Counted from the first letter of the stretch, positions 40,453-50,576 are shown. The stretch is 64,000 nucleotides of DNA from Bacteroidota bacterium (GCA_963169455.1 CAUJDW010000111.1:1-64000), one strand, 5' to 3'. A program made the numbers and translations. Notes: a model not told the origin generated them from the letters alone.

Positions 40453-42804
40453 ATGCAAAAAGTTATACTCTCTCTTCTGCTGGCCATGTTCGTACAGGCC
40501 GCTCTGCCGGCGCAAAACCCACTGCCCATAGGCCGATGGCGCAGCCACCTGCCCTACAGCGCCGGAAAATTCGTCACCCAGAGCAAGGATAAGATTTATT
40601 TCTCCACCGATTTTTCCATCGTCAGCATCGATAAGGCGGAAATGTCGGTCGAATTGCTGGATAAGACGAAGAGCCTCAGCGGCGTCGGCATCGAATTCAT
40701 ACGGTATAACCCCTTCAGTGACATCCTGATCGTGGTGTACAAGGATGCCGTGATCGACCTGATCGGGGCGGGCGGGGAAGTCGTAACCATGGCTCAGATA
40801 CGCAATTTCAGCAACTTTACGGGCGAGAAGAAAGTGAACGATCTTTACATAGAGAATGACTCCATCGTGTATCTGGCCGCCAACTACGGCCTGTCCATGA
40901 TCAATATTTTCGCCGGTGAATTCAGCTTTACTACTTTTACGGGCATATCGGTGGATTACGTCCACCTCTTCGATGGCGATATCTATGCCTCCACTGCCGA
41001 GGGGGTTTACCGGGCTCCGGCGGCAGGTAACGTAAACCTGGCGGATTTCGGCAACTGGAAACTGCTGGGTTCCGAAGAAGGCTTTCCTTCTGATTACAGC
41101 CCCAGCGCCCTGGCTTCCTATCAGGGCGCCCTTTATGTTGGCGTAAATGACAGCCTTTTCCGCTACGAGGGCAATGCACTTGCTTTTGTCCACTATGAAC
41201 CCGGCTCTACCCTGGAGTTCCTGACGGCCGAGGGCGCCGACCTGCTGGCCGGCTTCCGGCCGGGGCGCATCGTCTATTTCAGGCCCGACGGGTTCACGGG
41301 CATCCTGCCCGGGGAGTGCGTTCAGACGCCCAATTATGCCGTCGAAGACGGGCAGGGGCGCATCTGGATCGGCAATGAGCGCGCGGGCAGCGGCTTTCAG
41401 ATGCTCACCCAGGATTTCCTCGGCGAGTGTGTCACCATTAACCTCAATTCGCCCTACTCCGAGGCCGTTTGGGATATGGCCATCCACAACGGCCGGCTCT
41501 GGATGGCCTCCGGCGGCCTCGACCAGACCCTGAGCGCCCGCTTTCTGCCCGATGGCTTCGCCTCTTTCATCGACGGGCAGTGGACAGTGTACAACCGGGA
41601 TACGCGGCAGGAACTGAAAGGAGAAGACCCGGCCTCCAACGACGACGACATACAGGTGTTCGTTGCAGCCGCTGTCAACCCGGCCAACGGCAAAGCGTAT
41701 ATGGGCAGCTTCATCGAAGGCCTTGTCGAAATCGATGGGGATAAGATCACGCAGTACAAGGAAACCAACTCAAGCCTGCAGCGCGCCCAGGGCGACCCCC
41801 GGGTGCGGGTTGGCGGGCTGGCTTTCGACGCCGACAACACCCTCTGGGTGGCCAACAACTTCGTCGAACGGCCGCTTTCCGCCCTGTTGCCGGATGGCAG
41901 CTGGAAGAGTTTCGCCATGCCGGGCTGCAACCAGAATCAGGTTCTCGACATCGCCGTCGACGGCAGCGGCTTCAAATGGATGCGCCTGGGCAACAACAGC
42001 GCCGGGCTGATGGCCTTCGACGAAGGCAATATCGATGACCCCAACGACGACCGCTGCCGCGTTTTTACATCCAACAACAGCAACCTGCCTTCCAACAACG
42101 TCAACTGCCTGGTTGCCGACCTGGAAGGGGACATCTGGGTGGGCACTACCGAGGGAGTGACCATCTTCGAATGTGGCGGCAGCGCCTTCGACGACGCCTG
42201 CCAGGGTTCGCGCCGCATCGTGGAAGTGGACGGCTTCGGGGCCTATCTGCTCGAATCGGAAACCGTGCAGGCCATCGCCGTTGACGGCGCCAACCGCAAA
42301 TGGGTGGGCACCAAAAACGGAGTGTTCGTCCTGTCGCCCAACGGCGAAGAACAAATCGCCCGCTTCACGAAAAGCAATTCTCCTTTGTTCGATAATGACA
42401 TCCTGGACATCGCCATCAATCCCGATAACGGCGAAGTCTTCATCGGCACCATCACCGGCCTGATCTCCTACCAGAGCGATGCCGTGGCCGGCGGCAGGGC
42501 GCACCTGCCCGAAGTGACGGTTTATCCCAACCCCATCCGGGAGGACTACGACGGCCCCATCGCCATCAAAGGCCTGGCGCGCGACGCTAATGTGAAGATC
42601 ACGGACGTGAATGGCAAACTGGTCTATGAAACCCAGGCCCTGGGCGGGCAGGCCATCTGGGACGGGCGGGATTACAATGGCCGGCGGGTCAACACCGGGG
42701 TGTACCTCGTGTTCAGCAGCAGCAACCCCCGCTTCGCCGGCTTCAGCGGCAAGGCGGACGCGGCAGTGGCGAAAATACTTGTGGTGAACAGCAACAGGTA
42801 TTAG
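40453..42804 (+). CDS. porZ: T9SS-associated protein PorZ-like (two propellers plus C-terminal domain)
   Basis: 783 residues, close to the about 776 of the Porphyromonas gingivalis PorZ. After a signal peptide (to about residue 19), PIGRWRSHLPYSAGKFVTQS matches the start of PorZ-type proteins. Propeller repeats follow (GLSMINIFAGEF, STAEGVYRAP, WIGNERAGSGF, WVGTTEGVTIF, WVGTKNGVFVL). The C-terminal domain has VYPNPIREDYDGPI and the FlgD-like KITDVNGKLVYETQALGGQ. PorZ acts with PorU at the cell surface to process T9SS cargo and supply A-LPS in P. gingivalis. It converges with bshA 28 bases apart. Confidence 0.85.
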   Translation: MQKVILSLLLAMFVQAALPAQNPLPIGRWRSHLPYSAGKFVTQSKDKIYFSTDFSIVSIDKAEMSVELLDKTKSLSGVGIEFIRYNPFSDILIVVYKDAVIDLIGAGGEVVTMAQIRNFSNFTGEKKVNDLYIENDSIVYLAANYGLSMINIFAGEFSFTTFTGISVDYVHLFDGDIYASTAEGVYRAPAAGNVNLADFGNWKLLGSEEGFPSDYSPSALASYQGALYVGVNDSLFRYEGNALAFVHYEPGSTLEFLTAEGADLLAGFRPGRIVYFRPDGFTGILPGECVQTPNYAVEDGQGRIWIGNERAGSGFQMLTQDFLGECVTINLNSPYSEAVWDMAIHNGRLWMASGGLDQTLSARFLPDGFASFIDGQWTVYNRDTRQELKGEDPASNDDDIQVFVAAAVNPANGKAYMGSFIEGLVEIDGDKITQYKETNSSLQRAQGDPRVRVGGLAFDADNTLWVANNFVERPLSALLPDGSWKSFAMPGCNQNQVLDIAVDGSGFKWMRLGNNSAGLMAFDEGNIDDPNDDRCRVFTSNNSNLPSNNVNCLVADLEGDIWVGTTEGVTIFECGGSAFDDACQGSRRIVEVDGFGAYLLESETVQAIAVDGANRKWVGTKNGVFVLSPNGEEQIARFTKSNSPLFDNDILDIAINPDNGEVFIGTITGLISYQSDAVAGGRAHLPEVTVYPNPIREDYDGPIAIKGLARDANVKITDVNGKLVYETQALGGQAIWDGRDYNGRRVNTGVYLVFSSSNPRFAGFSGKADAAVAKILVVNSNRY

Positions 42805-42832
42805 GCGACAGGCGCCCGGTAATCTGACAGTA

Positions 42833-43966
42833 TCAGAACACGGCCATCTTCACGATCTCCTCGTAATAGGCCTCATACTCCGGCAGGATGTTGTCGATAT
42901 CAAACCTGCGGGCCTGCGCCAGGGCATTGGCGCGGAATTCCTTCAACATGCTGTCATTTTCCAGAATGCGGATAGCGTAGCCGGCCATTTCCTCCACATT
43001 GCCCACCTCGCTGAGGAAACCGGTTTTCCCGTGGATGTTGACTTCCGGCAGCCCGCCCACATTGGACGAGATGACGGGCACTTCGCAGGCCATGGCCTCC
43101 AGGGCCGCCAGCCCGAAACTTTCACTGCCCGAAGGCATGATGAAGAGGTCGGCGATGGCCAGTAGTTCTTCAACGGCATCCTGTTTGCCGAGGAAGCGGG
43201 TTTCGTGGCAGAGGCCCATTTTGCGGCAGAGGTCTTCGAGGTTGTGGCGCTCCGGGCCGTCGCCGATCAGCAGCAATTTGGAGGGGAGGCGCTCGTAAAC
43301 CTTCTGGAAAATGCGCAGCACATCGTCTACGTGTTTGACCTTTCTGAAGTTGGATACGTGCACCAGGATGCGTTCGCCATTGGGGGCGATGGCCTTTTTG
43401 AAATGGTCTTTATTGACCTTCCTGAAGCGCTCGAAGTCGATGAAGTTGTAAATGACGCGAATATCATTGGTTACATTGAAGTACTCGTAGGTCTGCTGCT
43501 TGAGGCTTTCGGAAACGGCGGTAACGCCGTCCGACTTGTTGATGGAGAAGGCCACCACGGGTGCGAAAGCCGGGTTATTCCCCACCAGGTTGATGTCGGT
43601 GCCGTGCAGGGTGGTCACCACGGGGATGTATTTGCCTTCCGAGAGCAAAATCTTCTTGGCCATGTATGCCACGGCTGCGTGGGGGATGGCGTAATGGACG
43701 TGCAGCAGGTCCAGCTTTTCGAATTTGACCACGTCCACGAGTTTGCTGGCCAGAGCCGTGTCATAGGGCGTGTACTCGAATAGCGGATAGTCATCCATGC
43801 TCACCTCGTGGTAAAAGACATTTTCGTGGAAAGTCGTCAGGCGGGCGGGCCGTTTGTAGGTGATGAAGTGTACTTCGTGGCCCCGTTTGGCGAGCCCGAG
43901 CCCCAGTTCGGTGGCTACGACGCCACTGCCGCCATAAGTAGGATAGCAGACAATCCCGATTTTCAT
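42833..43966 (-). CDS. bshA: N-acetyl-alpha-D-glucosaminyl L-malate synthase BshA
   Basis: 377 residues, a GT4 glycosyltransferase with BshA hallmarks: MKIGIVCYPTYGGSGVVATE, LLHVHYAIPHAAVAYMAK, TLHGTDINLVG, DGVTAVSESLKQQTY, and the donor-site PSGSESFGLAALEAMACEVP. It transfers GlcNAc from UDP-GlcNAc to L-malate, the first step of bacillithiol synthesis, the main low-molecular-weight thiol in many Bacteroidota. No bshB or bshC gene is adjacent. Confidence 0.95.
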   Translation of the reverse strand: MKIGIVCYPTYGGSGVVATELGLGLAKRGHEVHFITYKRPARLTTFHENVFYHEVSMDDYPLFEYTPYDTALASKLVDVVKFEKLDLLHVHYAIPHAAVAYMAKKILLSEGKYIPVVTTLHGTDINLVGNNPAFAPVVAFSINKSDGVTAVSESLKQQTYEYFNVTNDIRVIYNFIDFERFRKVNKDHFKKAIAPNGERILVHVSNFRKVKHVDDVLRIFQKVYERLPSKLLLIGDGPERHNLEDLCRKMGLCHETRFLGKQDAVEELLAIADLFIMPSGSESFGLAALEAMACEVPVISSNVGGLPEVNIHGKTGFLSEVGNVEEMAGYAIRILENDSMLKEFRANALAQARRFDIDNILPEYEAYYEEIVKMAVF

Positions 43967-44124
43967 GGTTTACCTGAAGGTGGATGAAAGAAAAAGCCCC
44001 GGGCGTCAAGGTAGCGCCCTCTTGCTGGTTTAAAGAACTATTGATTGATACAGTTGGGATATCAAATAGTTTAGGGATTTCCTTCCAAATCGCTGCGCAG
44101 CGTCCGGCGTTTTTCAACACAAAT

Positions 44125-44194
44125 GCAAAAGGGCGCAAGGAACGCGAAGGACAAGTTCCGTTTGACGTCCTTCAGGTTCTTTGCGCCCTTTTGC
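44125..44194 (-). terminator. Large imperfect hairpin after the T9SS cargo gene
   Basis: 28-base arms (44125-44152 and 44167-44194) match with three mismatches around a 14-base loop; the core is gcaaaagggcgcaa. It starts about 21 bases past the stop of the gene at 44216-47062 and is followed on the minus strand by a modest T-rich stretch. It may terminate transcription or be a mobile-type palindrome. Confidence 0.55.
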
Positions 44195-44215
44195 GTTCTG
44201 CCGGCTGCAAACTGC

Positions 44216-47062
44216 TTACTGCCCCCTGATCAGCTTGGCGGTGCGCACCTCCCCATTGGCGATGATGCGCACCAGGTAGATGCCGCTGCTGTGCCGGCTC
44301 AGGTCCAGTTCGTACCTGGCGCTGCTCACTTTCTGCTCCATGCGCTCGAAGAGCAACTGGCCCATGGCGTTGAGCAACTGGATGCGGGCGTCGGCAGGTT
44401 GGGCGAATTCCACGCTCAGCACAGTGACGCCCGAGGTGGGGTTGGGCGCCAGTCTGATTTCACTGATGCCGGACGGTTGGCTGGTGCTGCTGATGACGCC
44501 CACTTCCACTTCGAGTTCGTCGCGGCAGCCGTAGTAGTCCGTCACTGTTACCTTGTACAGGCCGGGCTCCAGCCCGCTGATGGCGCCGCCGGCGGCGCCG
44601 TTGCTCCAGGAATAGGTGTAGGGCCCGACGCCATCGCCGGCCAAAACGCTGATAGCGCCGTCCATGCCGTCCTGGGTGCTGACTTTGGTGACTTCTGCTT
44701 CCAGTTGGAGGGAAGGCGGGCAGCTGCGGATGTTGATATTATCGATATCGAGCCAGTAATCGCCGGCGCCCCACTGGCCGCGGAAGCGCACTTTGAGGTA
44801 CAGGCCTTCGTAAGCGCTCAGGGGGATTTCCACCCTTGTCATCTGCACCGTTGGCGTATGTGAGCCCTGGGTGATGACGCGCACGGGGAAGTAAGTGGCG
44901 CCGCAGTCGATGGAAAGCTGCACTTCGAGGGTGTCGCCGGCCGTGATGATGGTGGGCGTGGCGCCGTCGAAATAGTTGACAAAGCGGTAGTCGAAAACCA
45001 GGGTGTCTTCGGCGCCAACCGGGCCGATGACGGGGGTGGCGAACAGCATAGTCTGGTCGAAGGAATAGAGGTTGTCAAAAATGACAAAGCTGCTGTTGTT
45101 GTGGCCGTTGCCCACGGCGATGTCGGTGTCGGCAGTGAAATTGGCGGGAATGGCGCCGGCCTCGAAATCTTCCCTGAAGGGGGAAGCCACTGCGGTATTG
45201 TAAATGAAGGAAACCGTGTCGTTGGTTGCGAAGGCGTCGCCCGGAAGGTTTGCCCAGGCTTTGATGATGTAATTGCCCGGGTTGGAAGAGTCGAAAACCT
45301 GGGTAAAGGTGTAGTCGGCCGACTGGCCGGGTTGAAGCACCAGGCTGCCGACGTTTTCGATCACTGCCGGCCCCCCGTTGACGGAATATCCCACATCGAA
45401 GCCGGTTTGGGCAGCCGTGCCGACATTGGCGATGCGGAACCTTATCTGGTCGTCCGGGCTGCCGCATTCTTCGGTAGAGGTGTTGCTGACGCTCGAGGCG
45501 GCCAGGTCGGCGGCCTGGACGGCGGAGATCAGGATATTGTCTATGCCCATGCCTTCCCTGACGACGGAGCCATCCGTTGAGAAGACGAAGCGGACGCGCA
45601 CATCGGGGGCGCCTGCTGTGCCTGCCAGGATGTTCTGAGCATAAACCCAGCCTGTAAAGCCCCCCGTGCCGTCCCACCAGTTGTTGGGTGTATCGTTGTA
45701 CCAGTTCAGCCCAGTGCCCCCTGTACCTACTTTCGTCCAGCTATCGCCACCATCGGTGGAGAGTTCGGCCCATGCCTCATCGCAGCAGGCTTCCGTGTCG
45801 AAATTGAGGTGGAAGGCGATGCGCGGGTCTTCGGAGAAGGAGCTGAAATCGAGGCAGGGAGAGGTGAGGTAGGATATTTCGTTGTTGTTGTAGGGGCCTT
45901 CCAGGTTGGTTACCCAGGCATTGTCTCCGCTGACGGCGGCGCTGATGGTGTTGCCGGCCGGGGCGCCGTATTCCCAGGAGGGCTGGCCGAAGCCATTGCC
46001 TGAAACCGTCCAGCCCCCGCTCCAGGCCTCAAAATCATCGTAGTACGGGTAATCTTCTATGATCGGAATACTCACGATCAGGACGGAGGCCGTGTCGTTG
46101 GCCAGCACGCTGTCGCCCTCCAGTTCCGTCCATACCAGCAGGCTGTATTCGCCCGGGTTGGACAGGTTGACCGTGGCGTCGAACTCGGTTACCTCCATGC
46201 TGTCCGTACCGACGACGCCGGTGTAGAAGCCGTCGATGGGCTGGCTTACGTTGCCGGGCTGGCCGTTAAGGCTGAAATTGAAGGGGATGAGAGACTGGGG
46301 GAGCCCTCCGAAGTTGGAGATAATGAGCTCGATCGTTTCTGCGGCGCCCAGCCCGCAGCCGGATACCGGGGAGAGGATGTCCGTCACGCCGACGTCATTG
46401 GCGAAAAGCGTTTCGAAGGTATAGGGCCCGACGGAAATGCTGGTGTCGCCGTTGGAACAATAGGCCGTGATATAGAAATCGTAAATGGTTTTTTCTTCCA
46501 GGTTGAACAGTTTGGTGGTAGCGCCGCCAACGGTTTTGCTGTTGCCCGCGCCCGGTAAAAAGCCCGTGGGGCCATACTCGATGAAATATTCCCCTTCCGG
46601 GTCGGAAGGCGCCCAGCTGATGTCGGCTGTGAAGGCGCGCACTTCATCGACCGAAACCGCGCCGGCAGGAGGCGGAGGGCAGGAGGGACAGGTAACGGCG
46701 CCGGTAAAGACCACCCCGTTCATCGGGTTGACGCCGCCCTGGCCGTCCTGGAAGACCAGTAATCCGTTGGCGTCATATAGAGCGTAGGACACTTCATAGG
46801 GGAAGCCCCCCTCCATGTAGGACAGTTGTATCTGGTCGCCTGCTGTAACGGTGATGCTGGCCTCCGCATAATCGCCGGGGATAAAGTCGAGGGTGTAAAC
46901 GGTGGAGTTGCCTCCGGTAGTGATGGTGAGCATTCCTCCGTTCCAGCCGTCGCCGAAATCATCTTCCATGATGAGCAGGTATTCACAGGAGAACTGAGCC
47001 GTGGCGGCCGGCCCAAGGAGAAGCATGAACAGAAAAGCCCATAGGGTAAAACTCCACTTCAT
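44216..47062 (-). CDS. Large multidomain secreted protein with SprB-like repeat and T9SS tail
   Basis: 948 residues from ATG 47062, where a signal peptide (MKWSFTLWAFLFMLLLGPAATA) begins. In order: an N-terminal MEDDFGDGWNGGMLTI domain common in Bacteroidota surface proteins; a fibronectin III-like domain; CARDB-like stretches (NDVGVTDILSPVSGCG, LAASSVSNTSTEECGSP) alternating with MAM/jelly-roll-like domains; an SprB-type repeat (GPYTYSWSNGAAGGAISGL); and a type A sorting domain (LAPNPTSGVTVLSVEF). It should be a surface adhesin or matrix protein. No catalytic motif is seen. Confidence 0.88.
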   Translation of the reverse strand: MKWSFTLWAFLFMLLLGPAATAQFSCEYLLIMEDDFGDGWNGGMLTITTGGNSTVYTLDFIPGDYAEASITVTAGDQIQLSYMEGGFPYEVSYALYDANGLLVFQDGQGGVNPMNGVVFTGAVTCPSCPPPPAGAVSVDEVRAFTADISWAPSDPEGEYFIEYGPTGFLPGAGNSKTVGGATTKLFNLEEKTIYDFYITAYCSNGDTSISVGPYTFETLFANDVGVTDILSPVSGCGLGAAETIELIISNFGGLPQSLIPFNFSLNGQPGNVSQPIDGFYTGVVGTDSMEVTEFDATVNLSNPGEYSLLVWTELEGDSVLANDTASVLIVSIPIIEDYPYYDDFEAWSGGWTVSGNGFGQPSWEYGAPAGNTISAAVSGDNAWVTNLEGPYNNNEISYLTSPCLDFSSFSEDPRIAFHLNFDTEACCDEAWAELSTDGGDSWTKVGTGGTGLNWYNDTPNNWWDGTGGFTGWVYAQNILAGTAGAPDVRVRFVFSTDGSVVREGMGIDNILISAVQAADLAASSVSNTSTEECGSPDDQIRFRIANVGTAAQTGFDVGYSVNGGPAVIENVGSLVLQPGQSADYTFTQVFDSSNPGNYIIKAWANLPGDAFATNDTVSFIYNTAVASPFREDFEAGAIPANFTADTDIAVGNGHNNSSFVIFDNLYSFDQTMLFATPVIGPVGAEDTLVFDYRFVNYFDGATPTIITAGDTLEVQLSIDCGATYFPVRVITQGSHTPTVQMTRVEIPLSAYEGLYLKVRFRGQWGAGDYWLDIDNINIRSCPPSLQLEAEVTKVSTQDGMDGAISVLAGDGVGPYTYSWSNGAAGGAISGLEPGLYKVTVTDYYGCRDELEVEVGVISSTSQPSGISEIRLAPNPTSGVTVLSVEFAQPADARIQLLNAMGQLLFERMEQKVSSARYELDLSRHSSGIYLVRIIANGEVRTAKLIRGQ

Positions 47063-47385
47063 AAATGTTGTGTTTAAGGTCTTTTTGTATTTCGTTCGAA
47101 CCATGCTGAAGCTGATAGTTGCCAATCGGTGTCACCGGGCCCGCCCTGTTCCGGTACGGGCCTGTTTTCCGGCAGTGGAGCCAATCAGCCGTTCATGGGC
47201 GGCTTAAAATTAAGCAAAAAATCAATAACGCCATTTCCGGCAGCCGGCAATGGGGGTTGATTGGTCACTAAAGTTACAAATCGCCTAAACCTTTTATCAG
47301 GCCTCTTGTTAAAGGTAAGTAATTCTGAGGGCGCCCGTGCGCCCGTGTCAACAGCGTAAGCCCCTGGTTCAAAACCTTTTGGAAA
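47063..47385. promoter_or_regulatory. Divergent spacer with a dyad near the MerR-type gene
   Basis: This 323-base spacer separates the T9SS cargo gene from the MerR-type regulator. At 47289-47316 lies ACCTTT-N16-AAAGGT, a 28-base dyad about 70 bases upstream of the regulator start that could be an operator for it. No clear TAnnTTTG element was found on either strand. Confidence 0.35.
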
Positions 47386-48279
47386 GTGGCCGTTTACTCA
47401 ATCAAAGATCTGGAAAAGCTTTCGGGAATTAAAGCGCATACCCTTCGGATATGGGAGCAGCGCTATGGCATTATAGAACCCAGCCGGACCAATTCCAACA
47501 TCCGCTACTACCGCGATGAGGACCTCAAATTTATCCTCAACATCTCTCTGCTCAACAAGAACGGGATCAAAATATCCAAGATCGCCAGGATGAGCAAAGA
47601 GGAAATCGCGGAGAAAGTCGCCGCCATTTCCGAAATCAATTTCGAATACGGCACCCAGCTCGACGCCCTGACGATTTCCATGATCGAAATGGACGAATAT
47701 AAGTTCGACCGCATCGTCAGCACCAATATCCAGCAACTGGGCTTCGAGCGCACCATGCTGGAGATCATTTATCCTTTTCTGGACAAGCTGAGCATACTCT
47801 GGCTGACCGGCTCCATCAACCCCGTCCAGGAAAACTTCATGAGTTACCTGATCCGGCAGAAGATCATCGTAGCTATTGACAAAGAGCCGCTGGTGAGCAG
47901 CAACGGGGCGCCCAAATTCCTCATATACCTGCCGGAAGGAGAAAAACAGGAACTCAGCATGCTTTTTATGCACTACCTGCTGAAATCCCGGCGCAACCAT
48001 GTCATATACATCGGGCAGGACATCACCCTGGCCGACCTGCGCGACGCCTGCAACATCCACCATCCGGATTACATCTTCACCATGATCACGGAGACTTTCG
48101 CCAGGGAGCCTGTGCAACAGTATATTGACCGCCTTGGATCCGGTTTCGGTGATTGCCAAATCCTGCTTTCGGGGTACCAGGTAGTGGCCCAGGAAGTACA
48201 GTTGCCCGGGAATATTTCCATCCTTCGCAGCCTCGACCAGGCGCTGGCTTTTCTCGACGGTCTTCGCAAGCGTAATTAG
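47386..48279 (+). CDS. MerR-family regulator with B12-binding-like C-terminal half
   Basis: 297 residues from a GTG start preceded by a ggaaa ribosome site. Residues 1-70 are a MerR winged helix (YSIKDLEKLSGIKAHTLRIW, EQRYGIIEPSRT, NIRYYRDEDLKFI). Residues about 95-175 are a helical B12-binding-2-like domain and about 180-290 a Rossmann-like B12-binding domain (NHVIYIGQDITLADL). The cobalamin ligand motif DxHxxG and the upstream WxxxH are not evident, so it may sense something else or none. CarH/LitR-type relatives control light- and carotenoid-linked genes. A dyad upstream may be its operator. Confidence 0.88.
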   Translation: MAVYSIKDLEKLSGIKAHTLRIWEQRYGIIEPSRTNSNIRYYRDEDLKFILNISLLNKNGIKISKIARMSKEEIAEKVAAISEINFEYGTQLDALTISMIEMDEYKFDRIVSTNIQQLGFERTMLEIIYPFLDKLSILWLTGSINPVQENFMSYLIRQKIIVAIDKEPLVSSNGAPKFLIYLPEGEKQELSMLFMHYLLKSRRNHVIYIGQDITLADLRDACNIHHPDYIFTMITETFAREPVQQYIDRLGSGFGDCQILLSGYQVVAQEVQLPGNISILRSLDQALAFLDGLRKRN

Positions 48280-48314
48280 GCAGGGGATTAGGCTGTAATG
48301 TGTCATTATACTCC

Positions 48315-48322
48315 TATCTTTG
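48315..48322 (+). promoter_or_regulatory. TAnnTTTG promoter element of the flippase-like gene
   Basis: TATCTTTG matches the -7 consensus, 33 bases before the ATG at 48356, and 36 bases after the MerR-type stop codon. Confidence 0.5.
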
Positions 48323-48355
48323 CGCCCGGGCCGGGCCAATTCCTGCCCTCCCAAA

Positions 48356-49441
48356 ATGAAGGAGAAAGTGAAGAATTTCATTGTCAATTTTCTCAAATTC
48401 CTGCTGTTTCTGGGCGTGGGGGTGGGAATACTGTATCTGGTGTACCGCCATCAGAACGCCGCATTCCAGGAAGAGTGCGCCCTGAAGGGGGTCAGCCCCG
48501 ATCAGTGCAGCCTTTTGCAGAAAGTGGCCAGCGATTTCCAGGGAGCGAATTACTGGTGGATACTGATGGTTTTGCTGGCCTTTACGATCAGTAACGTCAG
48601 CCGCGCGTTGCGCTGGAAAATGCTGATCCGCCCCATGGGTTACTCACCACGCCTCATCAATGCTTTTTTCACCACCGTGCTGGGCTATTTCGCCAACCTC
48701 GCGCTGCCGCGCCTCGGAGAGATCGTCCGGGGGGCTACGCTGGCGCAATACGAAAAAATACCCGTCGAAAAAGTAATGGGCACCATCGTGGCCGACCGGG
48801 TATTCGACGTCATCAGCATCCTGATCGTCACGGCCCTTGCTTTCCTGCTGGCATTCGACAACATCTGGCAGTTTGTCGAAGAAAATGTCTCCATCGCGGG
48901 GCGGCTGGGGAATGCCGGCGGGCTGCTGTTGGCAATGGGCGGGGCGGGGCTGTTTTTCCTGCTGCTGATCTGGATGTTGCGGCGGCGCATCGCCAAAACC
49001 AGGATATACCAGCGCGTGGCCGACATCGCCCACGGTTTCTGGCAGGGCATCCAGACGGTCAGGCAACTGGACCGCCCGGGCCTGTTCCTTTTCCACAGCC
49101 TGAACATCTGGCTGATGTACTATCTGATGACTTACCTCTGCTTTTTCGCTTTTGAACCCACCTCGGGGCTTTCGCCTCTGGCGGGGCTGGTGGTTTTTGT
49201 CTTCGGCGGCTGGGGTATTGTCATCCCTTCACCGGGCGGCATGGGTACGTATCACTTTCTGGCCCAGACGGCGCTGTCCATTTACGGCGTCAGCGGCGAT
49301 GACGGTTTTTCCTGGGCCAATATTTCGTTTTTCTCGGTACAGTTGGGTTGTAACGTGTTCATCGGCATCTTATCTCTGCTGCTCCTTCCGCCGATCAACC
49401 GGCATTACCAGCCGGCTCTGGTGGTAAAGGAGGTGGATTGA
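48356..49441 (+). CDS. Lysylphosphatidylglycerol synthase TM region (flippase-like) protein
   Basis: 361 residues from ATG 48356; an upstream start would fall near the promoter. About eight hydrophobic helices and the motifs SNVSRALRWKMLIRPMGY, LPRLGEIVRGATLAQYEKI, GTIVADRVFDVI and IPSPGGMGTYHFLAQ place it in the UPF0104/LPG_synthase_TM family of lipid flippase-like proteins. No aminoacyltransferase domain is present. Substrate unknown; envelope lipid transport is inferred. rfaE2 follows after 39 bases. Confidence 0.88.
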   Translation: MKEKVKNFIVNFLKFLLFLGVGVGILYLVYRHQNAAFQEECALKGVSPDQCSLLQKVASDFQGANYWWILMVLLAFTISNVSRALRWKMLIRPMGYSPRLINAFFTTVLGYFANLALPRLGEIVRGATLAQYEKIPVEKVMGTIVADRVFDVISILIVTALAFLLAFDNIWQFVEENVSIAGRLGNAGGLLLAMGGAGLFFLLLIWMLRRRIAKTRIYQRVADIAHGFWQGIQTVRQLDRPGLFLFHSLNIWLMYYLMTYLCFFAFEPTSGLSPLAGLVVFVFGGWGIVIPSPGGMGTYHFLAQTALSIYGVSGDDGFSWANISFFSVQLGCNVFIGILSLLLLPPINRHYQPALVVKEVD

Positions 49442-49480
49442 GGGAGTGGGTAGGCCGGGCATTTAAATGCAGGAAAAGCG

Positions 49481-49996
49481 ATGCTGGAAAAAATTCGCGA
49501 TAAGATACAAGGCTGGGCGGCTGCCCGGGAAACTGTGGCAGGCTGGAAAAAAGCCGGGCAGCGGGTGGTTTTTACCAACGGCTGTTTTGACCTGCTGCAT
49601 TTCGGCCATATCACCTACCTGGCCCGCGCCCGCGAACTGGGCGACAGGCTGGTGGTAGGGCTCAATGGCGAACAGTCGGTGCGCCGGCTGAAAGGCCCCG
49701 GCAGGCCGATCAACGATGAGCCGACCCGCCAGCTCCTGCTGGCCGCGCTCGAATTCGTCGACCTGGTCGTGGCCTTCGAACAGGACACGCCTTTTGAACT
49801 GATCAGCCTGCTGAAGCCCAACGTCCTGGTAAAAGGCGGTGACTATCGGCCGGAAGATATCGTCGGAGCCGATGTGGTGCTGGCCGCCGGCGGAGAAGTA
49901 AAAGCATTACCTTTCATCGAAGGCTATTCGACAACGGCCATCGAGGCGCGTATCAGGTCGGAAAGCAGGCAGGGCAAGCATGGCGGAACAGATTGA
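49481..49996 (+). CDS. rfaE2: D-glycero-beta-D-manno-heptose 1-phosphate adenylyltransferase
   Basis: 171 residues. It is the stand-alone nucleotidyltransferase half of Hld[21 protein letters not shown] (HxGH), [33 protein letters not shown], and [18 protein letters not shown] with [12 protein letters not shown]. It makes ADP-heptose for the LPS core. The first about 25 residues are a helical extension. It overlaps the grpB-like gene by 17 bases. Confidence 0.92.
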   Translation: MLEKIRDKIQGWAAARETVAGWKKAGQRVVFTNGCFDLLHFGHITYLARARELGDRLVVGLNGEQSVRRLKGPGRPINDEPTRQLLLAALEFVDLVVAFEQDTPFELISLLKPNVLVKGGDYRPEDIVGADVVLAAGGEVKALPFIEGYSTTAIEARIRSESRQGKHGGTD

Positions 49997-50576
49997 GATA
50001 GTCCCTTACAACCCTGCCTGGGCAGGCCTTTTCGAACAGGAAAGGGAGCTCCTCGGGCATTACCTGCAGCATCTGGCGCCGGTAGTGGAGCACATCGGGA
50101 GTACGGCAGTAAAAGGCCTTGGCGCCAGGCCGGTCATTGACATCATGGTAGGGCTCCGGGAGGAATCGCATCTGGCTGAGGTGGTGGAGCCTATGCTGGC
50201 TGCGGGTTATTGCTATTACCCCTGTTATGAAGCGCTGATGCCGGGCCGGCGGCTGTTTGCCCGCCTGCAGGCGCTGGGGCAGGCCGTTTTTCAGGCGCCG
50301 GCTCACATCCCCTCCCGCCGCCAGCACCCTTCCACCCACCATCTGCACGTCGTCCCCATCGGTTCTCCCTATTGGCAGCGCCATATCGCCTTCCGCGATT
50401 ACCTGCGCAGCCACCCCCTCGCCCGCGATGCTTTCTTCCGTATGAAAGTAAAACTGGCCAGGGGCAAATGGGAAGGCGCGGCGGACTACGGCCAGGCAAA
50501 AGCGGCCTTCATCCGCAGAATCGAATGGCTTATGGGGCTTGAAGCCCAAAACATACCAGACCAGCACAACACATGA
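49980..50576 (+). CDS. GrpB/UPF0157 family protein
   Basis: 198 residues. [39 protein letters not shown] and IMVGLRE are the UPF0157/GrpB signature, a nucleotidyltransferase-fold family whose activity is unclear; [20 protein letters not shown] follows near residue 125. It overlaps rfaE2 upstream and pth downstream (ATGA), so the three are translated as a unit. Confidence 0.88.
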   Translation: MAEQIEIVPYNPAWAGLFEQERELLGHYLQHLAPVVEHIGSTAVKGLGARPVIDIMVGLREESHLAEVVEPMLAAGYCYYPCYEALMPGRRLFARLQALGQAVFQAPAHIPSRRQHPSTHHLHVVPIGSPYWQRHIAFRDYLRSHPLARDAFFRMKVKLARGKWEGAADYGQAKAAFIRRIEWLMGLEAQNIPDQHNT

